This document shows positions 18,489-27,329 of a stretch of 64,000 bases of DNA, in pieces (position 1 is the first letter of the stretch; each line of letters opens with the position of its first letter). This stretch comes from Sphingomonas ginsenosidivorax (lineage in GTDB: Bacteria; Pseudomonadota; Alphaproteobacteria; Sphingomonadales; Sphingomonadaceae). The notes under the pieces were generated by a model. The model was not told the DNA's origin, searched no databases, and saw nothing but the letters and a program-made list of their open reading frames with translations. The position numbers and the translations under genes are program-made. Location: contig NZ_VOQR01000001.1 of assembly GCF_007995065.1 (NCBI RefSeq), positions 1,491,001 through 1,555,000 of the forward strand, in the 5' to 3' direction.

Positions 18489-19238
18489 TCATTCCCGCAC
18501 AGTCGGGGCGCCCGAGGCCGCGATCAGATACTCGACATTGCCCTCCGGGCCGGTGATCGGGCTCTCGACCACGCCGGCGACATGCCAGCCCTGCCCGGTC
18601 AGCCAGGCCGCGACCTCGTCGCAGACGCGCGTGCGGACCGCATCGTCGCGCACCACGCCGCCCTTGCCGACTTCGCCGCGCCCGGCCTCGAACTGCGGCT
18701 TGACCAGCGCCATCAGCCGCGCGTCGGGCTTGGCGAAAGTCATCGGGCGCTCGAGCACCTTGGCGAGGCCGATGAAGCTCGCATCGCAGACGATCAGGTC
18801 GACGCTTTCCGTGATCTGCGCATCGGTCAGGATGCGCGCGCTGGTCTGTTCGTGGACGACGACGCGCGGGTCCTGCCGCAGCTTCCACGCAAGCTGGTTG
18901 GTGCCGCTGTCGACCGCGAACACGCGCGCCGCGCCGCGCGAGAGCATCACGTCGGTGAAGCCGCCCGTCGAGGACCCGACGTCGATCGCCACCGCGCCGG
19001 TCACGTCCCAGCCGAAATGATCGAGGCCGTGCGCCAGCTTGATCCCGCCGCGCGACACCCAGGGATGATCGCGCCCGCGCACGTCGAGTACGACGTCGTC
19101 GGCGAGCGTCTGGCCCGACTTCTCGACCTTGGTGGTCCCGGCGAACACGAGGCCCGCCATCACCAGCGCCTGCGCACGGGTGCGCGACTCGGCTAGCCCC
19201 CGATCGACGAGCATCTGGTCCACGCGCTGCTTTGCCAT
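18489..19238 (-). CDS. tlyA: TlyA family RNA 2'-O-methyltransferase
   Basis: A 249-residue protein with an N-terminal S4 RNA-binding domain ('RVDQMLVDRGLAESRTRAQ') followed by an FtsJ-like SAM-dependent methyltransferase. The SAM motif is 'AIDVGSSTGGFTDVML', and 'IVCDASFIGL' and 'LVKPQFEAGRGEVGKGGVV' are family signatures. TlyA methylates ribosomal RNA and the family is often annotated as hemolysin. The short alphaproteobacterial form probably modifies only one rRNA, which is inference. The ATG at 19238 is well placed. Confidence 0.93.
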   Translation of the reverse strand: MAKQRVDQMLVDRGLAESRTRAQALVMAGLVFAGTTKVEKSGQTLADDVVLDVRGRDHPWVSRGGIKLAHGLDHFGWDVTGAVAIDVGSSTGGFTDVMLSRGAARVFAVDSGTNQLAWKLRQDPRVVVHEQTSARILTDAQITESVDLIVCDASFIGLAKVLERPMTFAKPDARLMALVKPQFEAGRGEVGKGGVVRDDAVRTRVCDEVAAWLTGQGWHVAGVVESPITGPEGNVEYLIAASGAPTVRE

Positions 19239-19362
19239 GGCCCCCTATCGCCGCCGCATCCGGCCGCCGCAAGCTGCCTTCGTTCGGCCGCAATTCAATT
19301 GCCCACCGGATCGGTAGGATTATCTTCGGGACCACGACAAGCCGTGGAGAAGGAGCAACGCT

Positions 19363-20031
19363 GTGTGTAGTTTCGCACCGTACGACGCCGTCCATCCGAC
19401 GATCCTGACCGTGCCGGGGCTCGGCGGCTCCGGCCCCTCGCACTGGCAGAGCCTGTGGGAACAGGCCCGCCCCGACACCGTCCGCGTCGAGCTCGGCATG
19501 TGGACGACGCCGCATCGCAACGCCTGGGTGACCCGGCTCGACGAGGCGATCCGGCTTGCCGAGGCGCCGGTGATCCTGGCCGCGCACAGCCTCGGCTGTC
19601 TCGCGGTCGCGTGGTGGGCCGAACTCAGCCCGCAGCCCTATGGCTGGCCGGTAGCCGGCGCGCTGCTGGTCGCGCCCGCCGATGTCGATCGCCCCGATGC
19701 GCAGGGCGAATTGCGGGGCTTCGCGCCTAGTCCCCGGACGCCGCTTCCCTTCCCCTCGATCGTCGTCGCCAGCAGCGACGATCCATGGATCACCCCCGAG
19801 CGCGCGCACAGCCTCGCCGCCGACTGGGGCAGCCACTTCGTCGACGCGGGCCCGCAAGGGCACCTCAACGCTGCGAGCGGGATCGGCTGGTGGCGCGAAG
19901 GCCAGGACCTGCTCGACCGCGTGATCGCGGCAGGCGGATCGAAGGGGCATCCGCTCAGCCCCGGCGATGCGCGGTCTGTGCTGGCGGTGAATGCGACGGA
20001 CGCCGCGCATGCGCATTATCTGGGGGGCTGA
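19363..20031 (+). CDS. RBBP9/YdeN-type alpha/beta hydrolase
   Basis: A 222-residue serine hydrolase of the RBBP9/YdeN family. The nucleophile elbow is 'AAHSLGCLA' (A-H-S-L-G), the oxyanion region is 'VPGLGGSGPSHWQS', an acid lies in 'SSDDPWI' and the histidine in 'GPQGHLNA'. Its natural substrate is unknown. The start is a GTG at 19363, supported by an AAGGAG ribosome-binding site at 19349-19354; no ATG in frame gives the full N-terminal strand. The last 30 residues extend beyond the usual fold. Confidence 0.88.
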   Translation: MCSFAPYDAVHPTILTVPGLGGSGPSHWQSLWEQARPDTVRVELGMWTTPHRNAWVTRLDEAIRLAEAPVILAAHSLGCLAVAWWAELSPQPYGWPVAGALLVAPADVDRPDAQGELRGFAPSPRTPLPFPSIVVASSDDPWITPERAHSLAADWGSHFVDAGPQGHLNAASGIGWWREGQDLLDRVIAAGGSKGHPLSPGDARSVLAVNATDAAHAHYLGG

Positions 20032-20076
20032 CGGCGAGGCGGGCCGTGTTTCTCGCGCAACGCCCACCACCCCATC

Positions 20077-20158
20077 GTCATCCCAGCGAAGGCTGGGATC
20101 TCCCGTGGCGGAGGCGGCACGTCACCGCGGGAGACCCCAGCCTGCGCTGGGGTGACGG
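20077..20158. repeat. Mirrored repeat, GTCATCCCAGCGAAGGCTGGG type
   Basis: Begins GTCATCCCAGCGAAGGCTGGGATCTCCCG and ends CGGGAGACCCCAGCCTGCGCTGGGGTGACGG; the two halves are inverted copies with a few differences, and each half has its own small hairpin. It lies between the converging hydrolase and SEC-C genes. Two near copies are at 40891 and 45657. Confidence 0.85.
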
Positions 20159-20186
20159 GTCTTGTTCTGGCGGATTCCGTCGTCAG

Positions 20187-20822
20187 TCAGTTAACGCCGC
20201 AGCATTTCTTGTGCTTCTTCCCCGACCCGCACGGGCACGGATCGTTGCGGCCAACCTTGGCGGCCGGCGCGGCAGGTTCGACGACCGCCACCCCCTGCCC
20301 TTCGCGCCGCGCGTACAGCGCAGCGACCTGCGCCGGGATCTCCCCGGCCGCCGCATCATACAGCGCGTTGATCTCGTCGCTGGCAAGATCGCTCGTGTCG
20401 TCGGCGATCGCGACCAGTGTCTCGAGATACGCCAGCGCCGGATCCTCCACCGCGGCCCACGCCTCGGGCCGCAGGTCGATCGCGGTGGCGAGTCCTTCGA
20501 TCCAGACGTCCCACAGCACGTCGCCGTTGCGCGGGTCGACTTCGAAGAACGGGCGGAACTTGCCGCGCGACAGGTCGCGCGCGATCTCGGCGTGGCGGGC
20601 GACCAGCATCGCCTCGAAATCCTGTACGTCGAGCGGATCCTCGAACGGTGGTCCCGCCTCGACCCCGCCCCAGATCACCGGCAGCCATTCGGCGGGCGGC
20701 ACCGTTTCGGGACACAGGATCAGACCGGTCAGGTAGCCGTCGACGTCGCTGAGCAGCATGCAATCGTCGGGCAGCGCGAACAGCGCGTCTTCTAGGCGGC
20801 GCAGGCGGGAAGGAAGTTTCAT
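20187..20822 (-). CDS. UPF0149 (YgfB/YecA) protein with C-terminal SEC-C zinc motif
   Basis: A 211-residue protein. The first about 170 residues match the YecA/YgfB family ('[30 protein letters not shown]'-type start, quoted here in part as '[10 protein letters not shown]' and '[12 protein letters not shown]'). The last 25 residues are a SEC-C motif with the zinc ligands C-P-C and K-K-C-C in '[16 protein letters not shown]', as found at the end of SecA. Such proteins may interact with the ribosome or translocase; function is unproven. The ATG at 20822 is chosen for domain fit. Confidence 0.88.
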   Translation of the reverse strand: MKLPSRLRRLEDALFALPDDCMLLSDVDGYLTGLILCPETVPPAEWLPVIWGGVEAGPPFEDPLDVQDFEAMLVARHAEIARDLSRGKFRPFFEVDPRNGDVLWDVWIEGLATAIDLRPEAWAAVEDPALAYLETLVAIADDTSDLASDEINALYDAAAGEIPAQVAALYARREGQGVAVVEPAAPAAKVGRNDPCPCGSGKKHKKCCGVN

Positions 20823-20874
20823 GCAGCGGCCGGTAGAGCACCGGCCGACTACCGCCAAGCGGTCGTGCGGTGCG

Positions 20875-21270
20875 TCAGTGCGTCTTGGCGTCGGCAATTC
20901 GCTGCAGCGCCTCGCCCTCCATCTTCTCGAGCTCGGCGAGCGTCTGCGCGATCGCGCTCTGCTGCTGCGTGAGATCGTCGATCCGTTCGCGGCACCGCTC
21001 GGCGAGCGCGCGCATCTGTTCGACATGTTGCGGATCGCTGTCGTAAAGCCCGAGGAACTCCTCGATGTCGCGCAGCGAGAAGCCGAGGCGCTTGCCGCGC
21101 AGGATCAGCTGCATCCGGGCGACGTCGCGGCGGGTGTAGATTCGCGTGGTGCCGATCCGACAGGGCTCGATCAGCCCCTTGTCCTCGTAGAAGCGCAGCG
21201 TCCGCGCACTGACGCCCAGTGCCCGCGCGACGTCCTGGATTCCGGTCAGGTCGTCCTGGCGATCGTTCAA
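20875..21270 (-). CDS. MerR-family regulator coupled to fadD
   Basis: A 131-residue MerR-type regulator. The helix-turn-helix '[26 protein letters not shown]' (read in parts) and wing '[27 protein letters not shown]' are followed by a coiled coil ('[22 protein letters not shown]'), with no metal-binding cysteines at the end, so an organic ligand is likely. The start is a TTG at 21270 whose TTGA overlaps the fadD stop; a GGAGGGGGAGAG ribosome-binding site ends 5 to 6 bases upstream. The context suggests control of fatty-acid or acyl-CoA genes, as for LiuR-like proteins (inference). Confidence 0.9.
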   Translation of the reverse strand: MNDRQDDLTGIQDVARALGVSARTLRFYEDKGLIEPCRIGTTRIYTRRDVARMQLILRGKRLGFSLRDIEEFLGLYDSDPQHVEQMRALAERCRERIDDLTQQQSAIAQTLAELEKMEGEALQRIADAKTH

Positions 21271-22943
21271 ACCCGCTCTCCCCCTCCCGCTGCAGCCTTG
21301 GCGGCTTCCTCTGCGACAAGTTCCTTTTTGGATAGCTTGCCGATCAGCGTCTTGGGGAGAACATCGCGGATTTCGACCTCGCGGGGAAGCTCGATCTTGC
21401 TGATCTTGTCGCGCAGGAAATCGCGCAGTTCGGCCGGGGTCGCGGTGGTGCCGGGCGCGAGCGTCACGAACGCCTTGGGCGCCTGGCCGCGATAGGCGTC
21501 GGGAACACCGATCACGATCGCCTCGGCGACCGCGGGATGCTCGTACAGCGCATCCTCGATCACGCGCGGATAGACGTTGTAGCCGCCGCACAGGATCAGG
21601 TCCTTGATGCGGTCGACGATGAACAGATAGCCGTCCTCGTCGAGATGCCCGACATCGCCGGTCCGCAGCGCGCCGTCGACGAACAGATCGCGCGTGGCGT
21701 CCGGCTTGTGCCAATATCCTTGCGTAACCTGCGGGCCCCGCGCGCAAATCTCGCCATTCTCGCCGATCGGCAGCAACCGGGTCGGATCCTCGCGGTCGCG
21801 GATCTCGATCGTCGTGCCCGGGAAGGGCACGCCGGCGGACCCGGCCTTGCCCGATCCGTCGAACGGGCTGCAGGTGATGATCGGCGAGGCTTCGGACAGG
21901 CCATAGCCCTCGACCACCAGCGCGCCGGTCGCGGCCTCGAATGCGTGGCGCACCTCGGCGGGCAGCGGCGCGCCGCCCGAGATGCAGGCGCGGATCGACG
22001 ACAGGTCGACCTTCTGCGTCGCGGCCGCGGCGGTGATCGCGGCATAGATGGTCGGCACCGCGGGGAAATAGCTGGGTTTGGTCCGCGCTATGATCTTGAG
22101 CAGCTGCTGCAGTTCGAACCGCGGCATCAGGATCATCTCCGCGCCGGTCCGGATCGAATAGGTCAGCACGGTGGTCAGCGCGAAGACGTGGAACAGCGGC
22201 AGCGCGCCCATCACCCGGTCCTGCTCGGGCCGTTCGCCGCCGACGAACACCACCATCGCATCGGCGTTGGAGACGAGGTTGGCATGGCTCAGCATCGCCG
22301 CCTTGGGCTCGCCCGTGGTGCCGCCGGTATATTGTAGCACCGCGACCTCGTCCGGCGTTGCCGCGACAGGGGTCGGAGCGCCCTTGGCGGACAGCAGCGC
22401 ATCGAACGTCAGGTGGCGGGCATCGGCCGGCGCGCGGCCGATCTCCGCGCGCTTCAGCAGTCGATAGGCAAGCCCCTTGAGCGGTGGCAGCGCGCCCGCG
22501 ATCGGGCAGGTGATGATGTGGCGCACGCCCATCTCGCCCGCGACCTTCAGCACGCGCGCGTGGATCTCGGCGATGTCGCAGGTCGCGATGACCTCCGCGC
22601 CCGAATCCTTGATCAGGTGGCAGAGCTCGCGCTCGACATAGAGCGGGTTGACGTTGACGACGATGCCGCCGGCCTTCAGCGTCGCGAAGAACAGGATCGG
22701 ATAATAGGGCGTGTTGGGCAGGCACAGCGCGACCCGCGTACCCTTCTTCACCCCCAGGTCCTGCAGCCCACGCGCGGCATGCGTCACCGCCTCGCCGAGT
22801 TCGGCATAGGTCATCCGCCGCCCGAGAAAGTCGAGCACGGTGCGCGAACCGAATCGCGCCACCGAATGGTCGAGCATCTCGCCGAGCAGCCGCGCGCCCT
22901 CGATCATCGGTACGCCCGTCGCACTGCCGTTCGCGTTCATCAT
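21267..22943 (-). CDS. fadD: Long-chain fatty-acid-CoA ligase
   Basis: A 558-residue AMP-forming acyl-CoA synthetase. The AMP-binding P-loop is 'YTGGTTGEPKAAMLSH', the A5-type motif 'VVEGYGLSEASPII', the A7 motif 'RTGDVGHLDEDGYLFIVDR' and the C-terminal catalytic lysine lies in 'PKTLIGKLSKKEL'. It activates imported fatty acids for the beta-oxidation enzymes encoded divergently at 23097 and 24230. A GGAGAGAG ribosome-binding site precedes the double ATG at 22943. It heads a two-gene unit with the MerR regulator. Confidence 0.93.
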   Translation of the reverse strand: MMNANGSATGVPMIEGARLLGEMLDHSVARFGSRTVLDFLGRRMTYAELGEAVTHAARGLQDLGVKKGTRVALCLPNTPYYPILFFATLKAGGIVVNVNPLYVERELCHLIKDSGAEVIATCDIAEIHARVLKVAGEMGVRHIITCPIAGALPPLKGLAYRLLKRAEIGRAPADARHLTFDALLSAKGAPTPVAATPDEVAVLQYTGGTTGEPKAAMLSHANLVSNADAMVVFVGGERPEQDRVMGALPLFHVFALTTVLTYSIRTGAEMILMPRFELQQLLKIIARTKPSYFPAVPTIYAAITAAAATQKVDLSSIRACISGGAPLPAEVRHAFEAATGALVVEGYGLSEASPIITCSPFDGSGKAGSAGVPFPGTTIEIRDREDPTRLLPIGENGEICARGPQVTQGYWHKPDATRDLFVDGALRTGDVGHLDEDGYLFIVDRIKDLILCGGYNVYPRVIEDALYEHPAVAEAIVIGVPDAYRGQAPKAFVTLAPGTTATPAELRDFLRDKISKIELPREVEIRDVLPKTLIGKLSKKELVAEEAAKAAAGGGERV

Positions 22944-23096
22944 CGGGTATCTCTCTCCAAGTCGGCATTCCTACCGACTCATATTGTGAGCGGCGACACC
23001 TTGACGTATAGGTTAGGTATCGCACCTTTAGGGCAGCACGCAAGCGCCTGACCGGCCGGACACCAAGTTCGGGCGATCGAAATGGAGAGGATTCCC
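22944..23096. promoter_or_regulatory. Divergent fadD / thiolase control region
   Basis: This 153-base gap lies between two outward-facing fatty-acid genes. On the plus strand TTGACG (23001-23006) is a good -35 candidate for the thiolase, followed by the direct repeat TAGGT-TAGGT (23009-23018) and a weak -10 around 23026-23031 with the long spacer typical of MerR targets. CTCATATTGTGAG (about 22977-22989) is a short partial dyad. The exact operator is not established. Confidence 0.4.
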
Positions 23097-24233
23097 ATGA
23101 CCAACGTCGTCATCGCAGGCTATGCCCGCTCGCCGTTCCACCTCGCAGGCAAGGGCGAACTCGCCCGCGTGCGTCCCGACGATCTTGCCGCGCAGACGAT
23201 TCGCGGCCTGCTCGACAAGACCGGCGTCGACCCGGCCGAGATCGAGGACATCATCCTCGGCTGCGCCTTCCCCGAAGGCGAGCAGGGGCTGAACGTCGCG
23301 CGGATGATCGGCCTGCTCGCCGACCTGCCGCTGTCGGTCGGCGGCATGACCGTGAACCGATTCTGCGGGTCGTCGATGAGCGCGATCCACATCGCGGTCG
23401 GCCAGATCAACATCGGCGCGGGCGACGCCTTCATCTGCGCTGGCCTCGAATCGATGAGCCGCGTGCCGATGGGTGGCTACAACCCCCTCCCCAACCCCGA
23501 CCTCTTCAAGAAGAACGCCGGCGCGTACATGGGCATGGGCGAGACCGCGGAGAACGTCGCGCGCGACTACCAGATCACGCGCGCCGAGCAGGACGCCTTC
23601 GCCGTGAAGAGCCAGGACAAGGCCGCCGCCGCGCGCGCCGACGGCCGCCTCTCCGACGAGATCGTGACGATCCAGACCAAGGCGGGCCCGGTCAGCCAGG
23701 ACGGCACGATCCGCGCCGGCACCACGGTCGAGGCACTCGCCGGGCTCAAGCCTGCGTTCAGCGCCGACGGGTCGGTCACCGCCGGTACGTCGTCGCCGCT
23801 GACCGATGGCGCGTCGGCGGTGCTCGTGACTTCGGAAGAGTTCGCGACCAAGCACGGCCTGACGATCCTCGCGCGGATCAAGTCGGTCGCCGTCTCGGGC
23901 AACGAACCGTCGACGATGGGCCTGGGACCGATCTACGCGTCACAGAAGGCGCTCGAGCGTGCGGGCATCACCGTCGCCGACCTCGATATCGTCGAGATCA
24001 ACGAGGCGTTCGCCAGCCAGGCGATCGCGTGCATCCGTGACCTCGGCCTCAAGGACGAGATGATCAACCTCGACGGCGGCGCGATCGCAATCGGCCATCC
24101 GCTCGGCGCGACCGGCGCGCGGATCGTCGGCAAGGCGGCCGCGCTGCTCGCCCGCGAAGGCGGCCGCTATGCGCTCGCCACCCAGTGCATCGGCGGCGGT
24201 CAGGGCATCGCAACGGTGCTGGAGCGCGCATGA
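23097..24233 (+). CDS. fadA: Acetyl-CoA C-acyltransferase (thiolase)
   Basis: A 378-residue thiolase that cleaves 3-oxoacyl-CoA in beta-oxidation. The acylated cysteine is in 'VNRFCGSSMSAI', the active-site histidine in 'AIGHPLGATGARIV' and the second cysteine in 'ATQCIGGGQG'. The ATG at 23097 is preferred over 23082 because GGAGAGG is well spaced upstream of it. The stop overlaps the start of the next gene (ATGATG), so thiolase and the multifunctional enzyme are probably made together. Confidence 0.95.
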   Translation: MTNVVIAGYARSPFHLAGKGELARVRPDDLAAQTIRGLLDKTGVDPAEIEDIILGCAFPEGEQGLNVARMIGLLADLPLSVGGMTVNRFCGSSMSAIHIAVGQINIGAGDAFICAGLESMSRVPMGGYNPLPNPDLFKKNAGAYMGMGETAENVARDYQITRAEQDAFAVKSQDKAAAARADGRLSDEIVTIQTKAGPVSQDGTIRAGTTVEALAGLKPAFSADGSVTAGTSSPLTDGASAVLVTSEEFATKHGLTILARIKSVAVSGNEPSTMGLGPIYASQKALERAGITVADLDIVEINEAFASQAIACIRDLGLKDEMINLDGGAIAIGHPLGATGARIVGKAAALLAREGGRYALATQCIGGGQGIATVLERA

Positions 24234-26551
24234 TGTCGGACCAGATCAAAAAAGTCTGCGTCATTGGCGCAGGCGTGATGGGCGCGGGGATCGCCGCGCA
24301 GGTCGCGAACGCCGGCATCCCGGTGCTGCTGCTCGATATCGTTCCCCGTGAGGGTGACGATCGCGACGCGGTGGCCAAGGGTGCGGTCGCGAAGATGCTC
24401 AAGACCGACCCCGCCCCCTTCATGTCGAAGCGGGCCGCCAAGCTGGTCGAGACGGGCAACATCGACGACCATCTGGAGCGCGTCACGGAGTGCGACTGGA
24501 TCGTCGAGGCGATCGTCGAGCGGCTCGATATCAAGCAGTCGCTCTACGCCAAGCTCGAGGCGCTCAAGCGTCCCGGCACCGCGGTGTCGTCGAACACCTC
24601 GACGATCCCGCTCGGGAACCTCGTCGAGGGGCGCTCGGACCAGTTCAAGGCCGACTTCCTGATCACCCACTTCTTCAACCCGCCGCGCTACATGCGGCTG
24701 GTCGAGATCGTGCGCGGCGAGCACACCGACGCGGCCGTCGCGGGCAAGGTCGAGGATTTCGTCGACCGCTTCATGGGCAAGCGCATCGTCCGCGCGAAGG
24801 ACACGCCGGGCTTCATCGCCAACCGCATCGGCACCTATTGGCTCGCCGTCGCGATCAACGCCGCGATGGACCAGGGCCTGACCGTCGAGGAGGCCGACCA
24901 GATCGGCGGCCGTCCGATGGGCGTACCCAAGACCGGGATCTTCGGGCTTGTCGACCTCGTCGGCGTCGACCTGATGCCGCTGCTCACCAAGAGCCTGTCG
25001 TCGACGCTGCCCGCGGGCGATCCGTATTTCGACACGGTGCGCGACATGGCGCTGGTCGACAAGATGATCGCCGAGGGGTTCACCGGCCGCAAGGGCAAGG
25101 GCGGCTTCTACCGTTTCGACAAGGCGACGCGCACGAAGCTGTCGCTCGACCTCGCGACCGGCGAATACCGGCCCGAGGCCAAGCCCGCCGACCTGCCCGG
25201 CAAGACCGGCAAGGACATCGCCGCGCTGATCGCCGAACCCGGCAAGATCGGCACCTATGCCTGGACGATCCTCGGCACCGTGCTGTCCTACGCCGCGATG
25301 CTCGTCGGCGAGGCGACCGACGACATCATCGGCATCGATGACGCGATGAAGCTCGGCTACAACTGGAAATACGGGCCGTTCGAGCTGATCGACCGGATGG
25401 GTCCGGGCCTGCTCGCGCAGCGCCTCGCCGCCGAGGGTCGCGACGTTCCCGCGATCCTGAAGACCGCGGGCGATCGCCCGTTCTACCGGGTCGAGAACGG
25501 TACGCGCCAGTATCTGACGACGGCCGGCGAGTATGCCGACGTGCCGCGCGGCGATGGCGTCGAACTGCTCGAGGACATCAAGCTGCGCTCGCAGCCGATC
25601 CTGAACAACGCGTCTGCATCGCTGTGGGACGTCGGCGACGGCGTCGCCGCGCTCGAATTTCACACCAAGATGAACGCGCTCGACGATCAGGTCATCGCGC
25701 TGATCGAGGAGGCGATCCCGGTCGTCCAGGACCGGTTCAAGGCGCTGGTCGTGTATAACGAGGCAGGCAACTTCTCCGCGGGCGCGAACCTCGGCGCGGC
25801 GATGTTCGCGGTGAGTGCCGGGCTTTGGGACATGGTCGAGGCGACCGTCGCCAAGGGTCAGGCGGCGTACAAGGCGCTCAAATACGCGCCCTTCCCCGTC
25901 GTCAGCGCGCCGGCGGGCCTCGCGCTCGGCGGCGGGTGCGAGATCCTGCTCCATTCGGACGCGGTGCAGGCGCATGCCGAGACCTATGCCGGCCTCGTCG
26001 AATGCGGCGTCGGGCTTGTCCCGGGCTGGGGCGGCAATGGCGAGATGCTCGACCGCTGGACCAAGTCGGGGCTGGTGCCCAAGGGTCCGATGCCGGTGCT
26101 GTCGAAGGTCTTCCAGATGATCTCGACCGCACAGGTTGCCAAGTCGGCGGCCGAAGCGCGCGAGATGATGATCCTGCGCAAGGACGACGGCATCACCATG
26201 AACCGCGACCGGTTGCTCGCCGACGCCAAGGCGAAGGCGCTGTCGCTGGTCGAGGGTTATGTCGCTCCCGAGAAGCCGACCTTCCGCATGGCTGGCGCGA
26301 GCGGCCGCACGGGCCTGACGATGGCGGTCGCCGACTTCCACAAGAAGGGCGTGGCGACCGACTATGACGTCGTCGTCGCGGACCGGCTCGCCGAGGTGCT
26401 GACCGGTGGCGAGGCCGACCTGGTCGACACCGTGACCGAGGACGAGGTGCTCACGCTCGAGCGCGCCGCGTTCATGGCGAGCGTCAAGGACCAGCGTACC
26501 CAAGCGCGAATCGTCCATATGCTGCAGACCGGCAAGCCGCTGCGGAACTGA
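24230..26551 (+). CDS. 3-hydroxyacyl-CoA dehydrogenase / enoyl-CoA hydratase, dehydrogenase-first form
   Basis: A 773-residue two-domain beta-oxidation enzyme. The NAD motif 'VIGAGVMGAG' is at residues 9-18, 'THFFNPPRYMRLVEI' and 'DTPGFIANRIG' mark the dehydrogenase, and a second 3HCDH C-terminal-type segment follows. The enoyl-CoA hydratase domain is C-terminal ('FSAGANLGAAMF', 'LALGGGCEILLH', 'ECGVGLVPGWGG'). This order is the reverse of E. coli FadB and matches the FadN type. Two adjacent ATGs (24230, 24233) are possible starts. Confidence 0.93.
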   Translation: MMSDQIKKVCVIGAGVMGAGIAAQVANAGIPVLLLDIVPREGDDRDAVAKGAVAKMLKTDPAPFMSKRAAKLVETGNIDDHLERVTECDWIVEAIVERLDIKQSLYAKLEALKRPGTAVSSNTSTIPLGNLVEGRSDQFKADFLITHFFNPPRYMRLVEIVRGEHTDAAVAGKVEDFVDRFMGKRIVRAKDTPGFIANRIGTYWLAVAINAAMDQGLTVEEADQIGGRPMGVPKTGIFGLVDLVGVDLMPLLTKSLSSTLPAGDPYFDTVRDMALVDKMIAEGFTGRKGKGGFYRFDKATRTKLSLDLATGEYRPEAKPADLPGKTGKDIAALIAEPGKIGTYAWTILGTVLSYAAMLVGEATDDIIGIDDAMKLGYNWKYGPFELIDRMGPGLLAQRLAAEGRDVPAILKTAGDRPFYRVENGTRQYLTTAGEYADVPRGDGVELLEDIKLRSQPILNNASASLWDVGDGVAALEFHTKMNALDDQVIALIEEAIPVVQDRFKALVVYNEAGNFSAGANLGAAMFAVSAGLWDMVEATVAKGQAAYKALKYAPFPVVSAPAGLALGGGCEILLHSDAVQAHAETYAGLVECGVGLVPGWGGNGEMLDRWTKSGLVPKGPMPVLSKVFQMISTAQVAKSAAEAREMMILRKDDGITMNRDRLLADAKAKALSLVEGYVAPEKPTFRMAGASGRTGLTMAVADFHKKGVATDYDVVVADRLAEVLTGGEADLVDTVTEDEVLTLERAAFMASVKDQRTQARIVHMLQTGKPLRN

Positions 26552-26569
26552 GGCGGCATTCCTCCTACC

Positions 26570-26657
26570 GTCACCCTGAACTTGTTTCAGGGTCCACGCC
26601 TCCACGGGCGCTAGCGCGCGAGACGAGGTGGATGCTGAACCAAGTTCAGCATGACGG
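26570..26657. repeat. Mirrored repeat, GTCACCCTGAACTTGTTTCAGGGTCCA type
   Basis: The left part CACCCTGAACTTGTTTCAGGGT is itself a hairpin; the right part TGGATGCTGAACCAAGTTCAGCATGACGG is its mirrored partner. The element follows the beta-oxidation gene. A copy in the opposite orientation is at 46968. Confidence 0.85.
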
Positions 26658-26871
26658 CGAAGGAAGTCCCTCGCATGACCGCTTTTTCATGCCGCTAATG
26701 GGTAAGATTGCTTGACTTGCCCGCGCACGAAACTACGCGGGAAGCAATTGCCCTATACGGCAAGCGGTTAGCGATTAAGTCGCAGGCCTGACGAAATTCC
26801 GGTGACCGTACACATACGGCGCCGCCCCGACGACCGAGCCCGTCCCCCCGGGCCTAGGAGAGGAAGATACC
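26658..26871. other. Gene-free gap upstream of the DUF2147 gene, with a hairpin
   Basis: Together with the repeat just before it this forms a 320-base stretch without a gene. It contains a dyad: ATTGCTT (26707-26713) plus CCCGCG (26720-26725) pair with CGCGGG (26736-26741) plus AAGCAAT (26742-26748), giving a 13-pair stem with a six-base bulge and a ten-base loop. No T run follows. A good ribosome-binding site AGGAGAGGAAG lies just before 26872. I see no coding potential. Confidence 0.5.
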
Positions 26872-27282
26872 ATGTCCCTGTTGATCGCCGTCGCCCTGGC
26901 CGCCGGTGCCCCCGCCACCGCCGACACCGTGATCGGTCGCTGGAAGACCGAGACGCATAACGCCATCGTCGAGATCGCGCGCTGCGGCCCGTCGATCTGC
27001 GGCAAGATCCTCACCTCCGATGCGATCCGCGCCAATCCTTCGATGAAGGACGCGAAGAACGCCAACGCCGCGCTGCGCACCCGTCCGATCCAGGGCATGC
27101 AGATGCTCAGCGGGTTCAAGGCCGACAAGGACGGCGTGTGGAGCAGCGGGCAGGTCTACAACGCCGAGGACGGCAAGACCTATAGCGGCAAGATCACCCC
27201 CGTCGGCGCGAACCAGCTCAAGCTGCGCGGCTGCGTGTTCTTCCCGCTCTGCAAGACCCAGACCTGGACGCGCGTGCGCTGA
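26872..27282 (+). CDS. DUF2147 secreted protein
   Basis: A 136-residue protein with a short signal peptide ('LLIAVALAAGAPATA') and a DUF2147 domain. Family features visible are 'GRWKTETHNAIVEIARCG', 'CGKIL' and the end 'LKLRGCVFFPLCKTQTWTRV', with four cysteines that may pair in the periplasm. DUF2147 proteins are calycin-like and their function is unknown; many sphingomonad copies sit beside FadL-type porins, as here. The gap to the next gene is 47 bases, so they may be cotranscribed. Confidence 0.9.
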   Translation: MSLLIAVALAAGAPATADTVIGRWKTETHNAIVEIARCGPSICGKILTSDAIRANPSMKDAKNANAALRTRPIQGMQMLSGFKADKDGVWSSGQVYNAEDGKTYSGKITPVGANQLKLRGCVFFPLCKTQTWTRVR

Positions 27283-27329
27283 GCGCCGCCGTCCCTTCAG
27301 AACACAGTAGCTTAGTTTAGGAACTTCCC

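Noticed and set aside
20823..21026. N-terminal extension of the SEC-C protein to 21026
   Set aside because: It overlaps the MerR gene out of frame and shows no match to the family, whose conserved part starts at 20822.
24185..24229. ATG at 24185 as the start of the beta-oxidation enzyme
   Set aside because: The 15 extra residues are Arg-rich and overlap the thiolase; the double ATG at 24230 fits the Rossmann start.
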